Source of the DNA: Phragmites australis
Lineage: Eukaryota; Streptophyta; Magnoliopsida; Poales; Poaceae
NCBI RefSeq assembly: GCF_958298935.1
Contig: NC_084939.1
Span: forward strand, 8,137,501 to 8,201,500
Length of the DNA stretch: 64,000 nt
Direction of reading: 5' to 3'
The notes beneath the pieces were generated by a model. It saw nothing but the letters and a program-made list of their open reading frames with translations. It was not told the DNA's origin and ran no database searches. The position numbers and the translations under genes were made by a program. Each line of letters starts with the position of its first letter. Within the stretch, counting starts at the first letter, position 1. Shown piece by piece: positions 55,567-64,000 of this stretch.

Positions 55567-56019
55567 AGTGAAAATTCTTATGGTGAAGCATGGTTGTTAG
55601 ATTCGGCAAGTTCATATCATGCTACATCAAACAAGGAGTGGTTCTCTTCATACTTTGAAGGTGATTTTGGTCTTACTCGCTTAGGAGATGACACGGGTTA
55701 CCGTGTTATGGGAGTCGGCAATATCAATCTGAAGATGTATGATGGACAAGAAGTGCTACTTGAGGGTATGCGGCATGTGTCGGGACTTACGAAGAATCTA
55801 ATATCGCTTGGATTTCTGCATGGAGAAGGTTGGCTGTATCAGGCGATGTCAAATAAGAAGACATTGAATGTGATACAGGATGGTAAGACTGTGATGATAG
55901 GTGAGAAGATGGGAGGTCATCAGTACAAGCTGAAAGGTGAAGTCATGGAGGTGGGAGCTGCAAATTTTGCGGAATACGTTCCTGACGGCGAGGCATCCTT
56001 GTTGGACTGTTCAGGATGA
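55567..56019 (+). pseudogene. Copia F aspartic protease region
   Basis: Reads WLLDSASSYHATSNKEWF, with the catalytic Asp followed by Ser-Ala as in several plant copia proteases. Then RVMGVGNINLKMYDGQEVLL and GMRHVSGLTKNLISLGFLHG follow, the standard protease-to-integrase linker. The frame ends in TGA at 56017-56019 before any integrase motif and the 3' LTR follows at 56109. Confidence 0.82.
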
Positions 56020-56108
56020 GCAGCGAAGATAGACGGCTCAAGTCTAGGTACACGGAGGTTCACACATGGCAGACTCAAGTTTGCGTGCATATTCGTCAAG
56101 GTGGAGCT

Positions 56109-56400
56109 TGTTGAAATATGTGTCAAATATGTGTATATGGTAGGTTACAGATAGACTTGAGTTGTAATTGGGTGGGACTAGGATTAGAGTTGTAGTCGAA
56201 CTCCTAATTCTAGGCCTTTAAATAGAATGCACCACCGTTGTAACCAAGGGTAAGACGAAACAGTTGGGGAGGAACGCCCGTAGTCATACTCCGAGGATGT
56301 AGGCAACTTGATTGAGCCTCGTTAAAAAATATCGTATCTTATATGTTGATTTTGTGTTTGACTTGATAATCCTAATGATGCTTCTGCTAAAATCCTAACA
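56109..56400 (+). repeat. Copia F 3' LTR
   Basis: TGTTGAAATATG to AAAATCCTAACA. It is 25 bp longer than the 5' LTR owing to an insertion near 56330-56360. It lies 11 bp beyond the stop codon of the host gene, on the opposite strand. Confidence 0.88.
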
Positions 56401-56411
56401 AAAACAAATAT

Positions 56412-58481
56412 CTATTGCTTCTGCGGCAGGGAGGTGCAATCGAAGGACCTCCTCCTGACGAGAAGGCAGGTGACACTGGCCTCCTGCTGCCGCCGCCGCC
56501 GCTGCTCCATACCTCCCGCGCGCGTGGTGTCGCCGAGCGCGCACAGCACGAAGTCCGGGCGGTGCAGCGAGAGCGGGAGCCGGTCCTCGCCGACGGCGAG
56601 CGCGGTGGCGTCCAGGAGCACGTGCCGCGCGTTGCGGTGCGCCTCGGAGACCCAGTGCAGCGAGTACCGCGCCGGCTGCGTGCCGCTGGCGCCGGAGGGA
56701 GACGAAGGGGAGACGGCAGGGTAGGCGAAGAGGCCCTTGGGCGCGTGCTTGGACTTGCGCCGGAAGTACTGGCTGAGCTGGGAGCCCTTGATGCGGAGGT
56801 CGAGCCACGACTCCGGCGCCGCGATGACCTTGGCCTCCTTGTGCGCCGCGAAGGCGCGGATGCAGTCGCCGTCCTCCTCCAGGATCGACATGTAATAGCT
56901 GCTTCGGAAGAACGGGTAGCTCTCCCCCACCTGCACGCCACGTATAAATCCCATTACAATCTTAATTTCCGGGTGCAGGATGAGATATTTTATGTGGTAA
57001 AAGAAAAAAAAACCTTTTCTGGAAAACAAAACTATGAAACGAGTTCATGTTTGGGCTGTGATGGACCGGATTTTTGTGCAGCTGGAGTTTGGATGTTCAA
57101 GCCCGGCCCACGTGGCTAAAAAAGGATCGTACTGAAAATTACTAGCTGGTTTCCTTCAAGGTAATTTAAATTCTGACGGTTCGAATACGTATGGTATAAA
57201 TGGTTTTTTCCCTTGATGACAACTTGAAACCATTGTGTCACACTCAGAGCCTCTATCATTTCCATCTTGTGAATTTTATGCAGTGTTGTTATGTTACAAC
57301 ATTAGCATGTCTGTTCTGTTCTGCACTTAATTCAAAAATGAGGTTCAGTTCCATGGAAACAAACCGGTGCTAGGTCTAGTCCCATTAACTACAAGTTAGG
57401 TAGGTTTATTGTGGATTTTTTTGAATAAAAAATCCCGTGAGCTCTTAATTTATTTGCTTATATATACAAGAATGTCTTCCGTTACCAATTACACTCTTCA
57501 TAAACAGATGTATGCTTGTTCACCAAAACTATTTGTGAAGAAATTGCATATTAGTTACACTAGCAATATTATTATTATATGGGGAACAATAATTAGCAGA
57601 TACCGTACCAGCATCATGGCGTCCCTGGGCGTGGGCGCGAAGAGAAGGAGGTACTCGTCGTCGGTGAGGCCGCAGTGGCGGAGCACCCGGTTCCTGGCCT
57701 GGATCTCCGGTATCGAGATGAAGCTCCCGGGGAACGACAACTTCTTGGTCAGGATGTCCAGCAGCCGCGACGGCTCCAGCCGGACCGTGTCCATCATGTC
57801 GGGCGATGACGGCGACCCCACCGGCGACGACCTCCGCCGCTCGCCGCTGGCCTCCGGCGACGTCGTGCTGCTGCTGTAGGAGGTGGAGTAGAGGTCGTCC
57901 TTGTCGCAGCTGCCGTCCTCGATGAGTCCGTGCGAGTACTGCGGGTACATGGCCAGCACGTACTGCTCCACGTACTGCCGCTCGCTCGGCGTGATCGGTC
58001 CCGACCACCGCAGGTCCAGACCGTGCAGCGTCGAGATCGCCTCGGCCACGATATGCGGCGGGATGAACTCCCGCGGGCACACTTTCTGCACATACGCACC
58101 GAAGAGCCGAGGTTTAATGTCTCTGAGATTCATGCGTTCCACACAAACAAACATTTTCGGCTAGGCCCAATTAAGCCGCCCAACGCGGCCAACAACGGAG
58201 TTCTAGCTGGTTACCTTCACAACCATGCTGTTTGGCCTTGAGGTGCTAGAAGGAGGAGGTTTCGGAATTGAGGAGCAAATTCCATCTTTAAATTCTCCAC
58301 CAAGTAAACCCTGTATTATTTGGAAACATATATCAACAATCAGATAGTACTATATATGAGAAATTAAATTGTTCTACCAATAGTTTCAACAATTAAAGAT
58401 AGGTTATGTGTAGCTAGAAGAAAAGCTAGCTACCACACATACCTTGTGCTCCATGTGGATGTGCTTCATCTTTCCACACAT
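56412..58481 (-). CDS. Molybdenum-cofactor-sulfurase-like / PLP-dependent transferase superfamily protein, four exons
   Basis: The only intact-looking host gene. Exons, all phase 0: 58443-58481, 58215-58310, 57609-58085 and 56412-56930, giving 376 residues. Splice borders are GT-AG (donors GTATGT, GTAACC, GTACGG). Residues 1-45 are a short basic leader and Pro/Ser segment (GLLGGEFKDGICSSIPKPPP). Residues 46-204 run from KVCPREFIPPHIVAEAIS to DEYLLLFAPTPRDAMML, with an acidic Ser-rich insert. Residues 205-376 contain GESYPFFRSSYYMSILEEDG, KGLFAYPAVS and ARHVLLDATALAVGEDRLPL, matching the order LAESYPF...GLFVFPAQS...HVLLDA of plant MoCo-sulfurase-like proteins (class V aminotransferase fold). 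The protein ends soon after LHRPDFVLCALGD. I see no PLP-binding lysine context, so catalysis is doubtful. The start at 58481 is the first in-frame ATG; a later one (MEHK) is possible. Confidence 0.8.
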
Positions 58482-58713
58482 TTGTGCCCTTTAATTGATG
58501 GTATAGCTAGAGATAGATGTGTCTTTCGATGGCGTCTAGAGAGAGAAGTCAAGTCTCCACTAGAATTGTGGAACAGGAGGGAAGAGACAGTATGAGAAGT
58601 GGAAGGAGCTGAGCTGAGGTATGTTGGATCTCTCACTTGGTTGCTTCTAAGTTTGGTCCTGTAGGAAGAAGATGTGGCTAGCTTGGATGCAACAGCTGTT
58701 TAACCATGGTTCT

Positions 58714-58723
58714 TATATTATAA
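58714..58723 (-). promoter_or_regulatory. Possible TATA box of the host gene
   Basis: TTATAATATA on the minus strand lies about 235 bp upstream of the start codon, leaving a leader rich in CTCT/GAGA tracts. No other convincing TATA lies nearer. Confidence 0.35.
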
Positions 58724-60602
58724 CACCCCAGTTGTGCACAAAATGATGAAACACACACAAAACAAATGTTCATGTCTCTATCAAGGGAGCATAAAACTAA
58801 TTGCTGTGACATGAAATCTCAAGTCGTTGCTATGTGTTGTTTAAACTGTAATGTGGGTCCATGGCATCCAGCTACAGGTATATGCCATGTTCCTCTGCAT
58901 TATTGGCGGGTTGGTCTTTCTTAGGCTGCAAAAAAAAATTATTTCAACACTAGTTATTGGACTTGCGCGTAGATAGCTAGCGTACTATGTACACTAAGCA
59001 ATGCAATTTTTGTAGTGAGAATCAAGCAGGCATTTTGGCTCGGTCTATTAATCCTTCCGGAACTGATGCGTACTTAGGGTAATATATGTTCGAGTAATTT
59101 ACGTATATGGTGGCATCTACTTGGATTTACATTATGTAGCATTATACGTGCGTCAAATAATTCGAGAAAGTATCTTGGGGAATATAAAGTTTGCACACTA
59201 GCTTTCCGCAGATCTAAAACTAGCCACAGATATTTGATCTAGAACTAAATTTTGGTATAGTAATTTCCTTCACTGTAAACCACATCATCAAACCAGCTGC
59301 AGCTGAGTCAGAACAGGCTGGTTCTTGATCAATTCTGCTTAAAACAAAGGTGAAAGTAATAGAATATGACTTATTTTTTTAAAGCCAAGACTAATTCGGA
59401 AACACAAAACCTATTTACTCATACTTGTTTCCTCTTTCTGTCCATTCAGTATTTTCTGTTTGATATGTATCAAGTGCAACTTTACTTTGTAACTTCTGAA
59501 CTGTTTCAAAGATGAACTAAAAAGGGTAATAATAATTCTTTAATTTTAGAATTTTTGATATTGTTTGCTTCAGGGGTTCATGCTGTTTCCCTCTAAGGTA
59601 ATTAATCAGCAGCAAAAATACAATGTTCAATAAGTTTAATTAGTTTATTTAACAAAATGACATATCTAGAAGAGTCTGGATAGTGGAGAAGTTGAAGAGT
59701 AGGTCGATCAAAAGGCTCAAGCAAGACAATGCTATTTTTGTCCATTCAGAACAATTATGTAATCCTATTTGGGCTGTTCTGTGCTTTGTGCTCTTATTTT
59801 TCTTTCCCTAGCATATGTGCCAAATTTTACATCTTTGTTTTCAACGCTGCTGTACTGTTGCAGCCAGTTTCTAGTGGGACAAAGACCTACCATGAATATG
59901 AAGGTAAGGAATCTACATCTCTAATGCTCTAGTTTTCAATTAAAATTATTAAATAATCATTAGGTAATGCTGATGCAAGCACCCAAAAAGTAGCCCTTTG
60001 GTTCATTTATCCCAACTACCACAATTTCTCAATCCTTTGTAGTCTAATATACGTTTCCTTGGTCAAACAATTTAGCTGGCTAATTTTTTCAAAGCAACTG
60101 TGGGAGTATATACCAGTTTCTAGTGATATGTGATGTTATTATAAAATTCAGAAAGTGGGAAAAATACTAAAAGAGACGTCGTTCATACAGCTTTCAGTTT
60201 TCTAGAAGCATCCATTTAATTAGTACTAGTTTCACACAGTATTCTGATAGTTCTTTCCTGTCTGAATACAAATAATAAAGTTGATTCTGGACACATATAA
60301 TCTGCTAGGAATAAGATATGCTTTATATTGGATTATTGGCCGAATGAAATATAAAGTATGTATTGTTATAGAGAACATAGTTTAAGCGTTTTTGAAATGC
60401 AAATTTTTTCTTCCTATCCTGCTGAAATAGAACATTTTCTTGTGAAATCCCTACAAAGTTCTTGCCAAATTCCAGTTTTAAATTTAACCCTTAGTTGTTA
60501 TATATTTTCACGGTTGGGCCAACAAAGTATTTCGAACTGTCATCATCTAGAAGTTTTCATTTCTGACATTTTCATAGAAGGATATTGATCTCTCTAGCTT
60601 AG
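58724..60602. other. Intergenic sequence, no recognisable gene
   Basis: AT-rich upstream region of the host gene. Only short frames, for example 59729-59932, with no domain. It may hold distal regulatory sequence. Confidence 0.5.
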
Positions 60603-62400
60603 AGAAAAATTCTAAAAGACTAACAAGAAAATTAGAGAGGAGTGAATAGGCGCCTTACTAATTTCTCATAAAGTAAAGAAGCAAAACAAAAGCACACACT
60701 AGAAAGAAGCAAATAAAACGGGACACAACACTCAGTTCCAGCAATCTGGCTAAGCTTCTTGGTGATCTAATAGCAGAGAGGGTTAAAGCTCTGCTCCTTC
60801 TAATGGTCGGACCATGGGTCCTCGTTGACTGACCACTACCCATGGTGGTTTGATTGCACTTGTGGCAGTCAGACTCCTGGAACTAGCCACAGAATGCAAA
60901 AAAGGACTTCTCGAACTGATCCATTGGTGGTCTGACCGTGGTTCTAGCAGTCTGATTACTGGGACTTCTGGTCTCCTGGGGGGTTTATATTCCTGGAGAT
61001 CTGACTGCTTGGATCAATAGGTGAAATGAGGCCGAAATATTTAAATCTAATCAAATGACCTCCAAATTCAATGAAATTTGAACCAGAGTTACATCTAGAC
61101 ACAAAGAATCACCACCAAAAAGATCCATCCAAAAAGATCAAAAACTTCACCTTGGATTTCATGAATTTTTGAGAAACTGAGGTGAGGGATGAACATGTGC
61201 AAGAACTCCAAATTCATGGTGCTCGTGAGAGGGATTGATCCAAGATAGTTCAAGATATATTCTCCCACGTCCTTAGTACCTCAAAATCTCACAAAATCTC
61301 ACCCAAAATAGCAGCTCAATGGGGAAAATGAAAAATCTTCAAATGGGAGGGAAAAACACCGGTTTTCATCAACACATAGGGAGGAGATGGGGGATGGAGA
61401 GAAGCACGAAATTACTTCAACAAATCTCATATCATTGATAGTGAAGTTGAATACATAGGCACCTTGCTAAGATACCGCCCTCATCAATCCTCTCTTGTGG
61501 AAAACATGAAATATTAGTTCTAAACATATCTATCTTCCTCTCCCTTTCTCTCTAAGTACCCCCTAGCAAAAACCCTAATGCTAGAGTTGAAAATAAAACC
61601 CTCAAGAGGCTCTCAACCAGCAACCTCTCTATTTGTAGGTATTTTGATATCCCCAAAATGCCCTCCACTCATAACACACTCCCACCTATCACTAGGAGCA
61701 AAAACATCAACTCTTGATCCGTCCATCCAACGAACCCGATGTCTTCATGGCTTAGCTTCATCTTGTTACGTGCTTCACGATGGTGCCATGTGCACCTCCA
61801 TCCGTGCTATGGTTTTAAGGCCAAACCACAAAGCCAACTTGCACATTTCTCGCCACTTGCTTACATCATAAGCAAGGATTCCGATGTCAACACGTGTCAC
61901 CTTGTCCTGCAATCCTAATCGCCAGTAAGTCTCTTACGCTCTTGCTCTCGAGCCACCTTATCACTGGCCTCCAGTTTGCTTTGACTTAGTCAACACTCCA
62001 TCTTCGTCACCATTTTGCGCATCTTGACCACTCCATATGTACGATGTGGATCACCCATGACTTCATCTAGCATCCCTGATCATCCATCCCTAAACCTCCC
62101 ACTTAGTCCCGAACCTCTCATCGTTGACCTCCATGTTGATTATATTGACCTACACATCATGAGACAAGCAAGACACATTTTCTCCTTCTCTTAGACCACC
62201 AACACATTCACCAACTCCGGTTAGTCTCAAATCATAAGCATCCATTACAAAACATAGACAAGCTCATGCAATCCTAAAAAGCTGTAATTTAACTCGAATC
62301 CAATTCAACCGTCAATTACTCATCACAAATCATAAACTATGGTCATCTCAACATTGTTCTTCAAATTCAAAACACCCATGCATGTGATTTTGGTGTGTGT
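60603..62400 (-). repeat. Old LTR-like remnant related in style to copia A
   Basis: The left part contains GAGTGAATAGGCGCC, resembling the LTR-end sequence GGGATGAATAGGTGG of copia A. Between 60800 and 61010 are degenerate copies of a GGTCTGACCGTGG / GTCAGACT motif, recalling its palindromic array. No primer-binding site, duplication or partner LTR was found; boundaries are approximate. Confidence 0.4.
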
Positions 62401-63572
62401 GTATATATATATATATATAGTTGATCAAATGGTCACCATGCAAAGATTCTCTCACCATTAATTCATACTTCCAAAAATACATTTAATATCACATTAATTG
62501 TCTTCCATATCTAGACGTTCAATATTTATATTCCATGCATTCTAAAAATACATTCAATCTTTTATTATTTATCTTCCATACTTAGACGTCTAATATTTAC
62601 CTTCTATACATTACTATATCTTAAATTGATTTCACACGTATATAGTTGCTAGTATATATGTATGCAAGTTTTGGAGTTCGAAACACAATTCATCGGAAGG
62701 AATGATACTAATTTTGCTCTGGCTGTTAGATTCCACCTTAGAGGTGCACACAACTAATTTGATCACCGATTCTGTCACCACGATCGATTGATAATATTTT
62801 TTCAGAACTTTGGACGGTATTCATGCAGAATGTCAACAAATGACTGATTCAAATTCCGCATTTTTCTCAAGGTAGCTTGAACTAGTTGCCGTCACAGGAT
62901 AGCGACCAGTATCTAACCCCAATGTCACCAAAAAAGTTCATCCTTGTCATTTTGTGCAAAAATTCAAACCCATAAAAATATACCAGTTGAAGTAGTAGAC
63001 TACCTAACTTTGTCAAAATTTTAGTAGACCTATATCAAAACATACTCATGCCACGTGGCGAGCATGCAAAGTTCCTTCCATAGTTATTATATGCTTCTTC
63101 ACTGCCGTATTAGCACAACTGAGGCGGAAGGTAGTCATTTTTCTGATGGTATGCCATAATATTCATCACAAAGAAGCTAAACTCAAATTTAAACTTTTAT
63201 ATGTCCCTTTGTGTAAGAAATTATTTTGTGAGACAAAAACTCATTTATAGCTTGTCGTGCTCATATTTTGATGGATAGTAAATGAAACTTGCGCTACTCA
63301 GGTGATTTCGACTGAGTTTGTACTATCTATATTTATTAATATTAAGTTGACCTAGCAGGCCTAATACATATTTATTTAAATTTGAACTTGCTATATACCA
63401 AAATTAATTTTTTTATATACCTAAAATAAAAAATTAATATGGTCAATAATAAATATATCTACCACCATATACTACAAATTGAAGCTTTCATAACAAAAGT
63501 GAGGTATAATTGCATCTAAAAACAAATTCATATATAGTAATTAATACAATTTAGCTACTTTGTCTTAACGAT
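62401..63572. other. AT-rich sequence, no recognisable gene
   Basis: A short (TA)n run at 62402-62419 is followed by AT-rich sequence with no coding frame. The left end of the CACTA element at the window edge may lie here but no terminus was found. Confidence 0.45.
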
Positions 63573-64000
63573 TCACCCTTCATTATGATCATGACGTATA
63601 TAGGGAGGTTCATCGGTGTCTTTTATGGGACCTAGGTCAACGTCCTCTCCAAAAGGAGGTAGCGCATCGAATTGATTGTAGTCTTCCTCATCAACAATAT
63701 TCTCCACTCCGACAATCCTTCTTTTTCCTTGAAGAACCACGTGGTGCTCCTCCTTGTTAGCCGGGTCCGGGTCCTTAACATAGAAGATTTGCATAACATC
63801 ATTCGTAAGTACAAATGGTTCTTCTCTGTATCCAACGAGTTTTTGGTCCATTGTAGTCATACCGTACTTGTCAATCTTCACACTCCTGGGAGTCTGACCC
63901 ATTGGCACTAGAAAAGAGGAACCTTTAACACTCCATAGTCGAGCTCCCAGATCTCCTCTATGAATCCGTAATAGGTCTCCCTATTTCTATTGCAGTCGTA
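63573..64000 (-). pseudogene. CACTA transposon DUF4216-type fragment, runs off the window
   Basis: From the window edge inwards the minus strand reads NRETYYGFIEEIWELDYG, then KVPLF followed by an in-frame stop. After a frameshift it continues as SVKIDKYGMTTMDQKLVGYR, EEPFVLTNDVMQIFYVKDPD and VVLQGKRRIVGVENIVDEED, ending in YIRHDHNEG. This is the DUF4216 domain at the C-terminus of plant CACTA (TNP2-type) transposase genes. The transposase core would lie beyond 64000. The stop and frameshift indicate a decayed copy. Confidence 0.8.

Larger units (their letters stand above)
52971..56400 (+). mobile_element. Ty1/copia-type element F, gag-protease only
   Basis: Short LTRs (267 and 292 bp), TGTTGG/CTAACA ends, a primer-binding site and a polypurine tract (AAGGTGGAGCT before 56109). 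Flanking AAAAT (52966-52970) and AAAAC (56401-56405) look like a duplication with one change. Inside are a leader of 1.5 kb, gag and a protease domain, after which the 3' LTR follows within about 100 bp. Integrase, reverse transcriptase and RNase H are missing. Confidence 0.85.

Noticed and set aside
56387..57119. Overlapping long frames on both strands in the last exon of the host gene
   Set aside because: They are GC-rich shadow frames; the frame with splice continuity and family motifs is the one annotated.

Overview
The window is nuclear DNA of a grass (Poaceae), inferred from the transposon families: Ty3/gypsy Tat-type elements with an antisense ORF in their 3' region, Ty1/copia elements, CACTA elements with Ulp1 and DUF4216 fragments, a Mutator-like element and Tourist-like MITEs. 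It is a nested transposon landscape with one intact-looking host gene. No rRNA, tRNA or CRISPR array was found.

Layout. 1-3506: unclassified repeat-like sequence and one unidentified coding-like stretch. 3507 to about 4940: the 3' part of a CACTA element with a decayed three-exon Ulp1-type protease. About 4980-6500: a gypsy LTR fragment. 6501-24551: a minus-strand copia element (A) whose integrase is split by a plus-strand Tat gypsy element (B, 8756-20306, target-site duplication AGTCT). 24556-24987: an RNase H-like fragment. 25000-30300: exon-like pieces of an unidentified gene, broken up by CACTA-type repeats. 30319-36488: a Mutator-like element (9-bp duplication) carrying captured coding-like sequence and itself split by a copia element (C, 31954-36182, duplication CTTGG). 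36500-42200: AT-rich sequence, microsatellites, two CACTA right ends and a Tourist-like MITE. 42200-52073: a small CACTA element (D, duplication TGA) split by a minus-strand Tat gypsy element (E, 42305-51390, duplication ACTAC). 52971-56400: a plus-strand copia element (F). 56412-58481: the host gene, minus strand, four exons, a molybdenum-cofactor-sulfurase-like / PLP-dependent-transferase-fold protein of 376 residues. 58500-64000: intergenic sequence, an old LTR-like remnant and, at the right edge, a CACTA DUF4216 fragment.

Three elements with matched ends (C, E, F) keep gag or gag-protease but have no reverse transcriptase or integrase, so they would depend on enzymes supplied in trans. 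Both Tat elements carry an antisense ORF with a TATA box upstream; the one in E encodes a 'putative gypsy type transposon' (Transposase_28-like) domain and a coiled coil joined by a clear intron. On the strand opposite that ORF lies a 60-bp stretch whose translation nearly matches the recognition helix of class III HD-Zip homeodomains, which looks like captured host coding sequence. Element F sits only a few bases past the host gene's stop codon. All calls come from reading the sequence; no database search was run.
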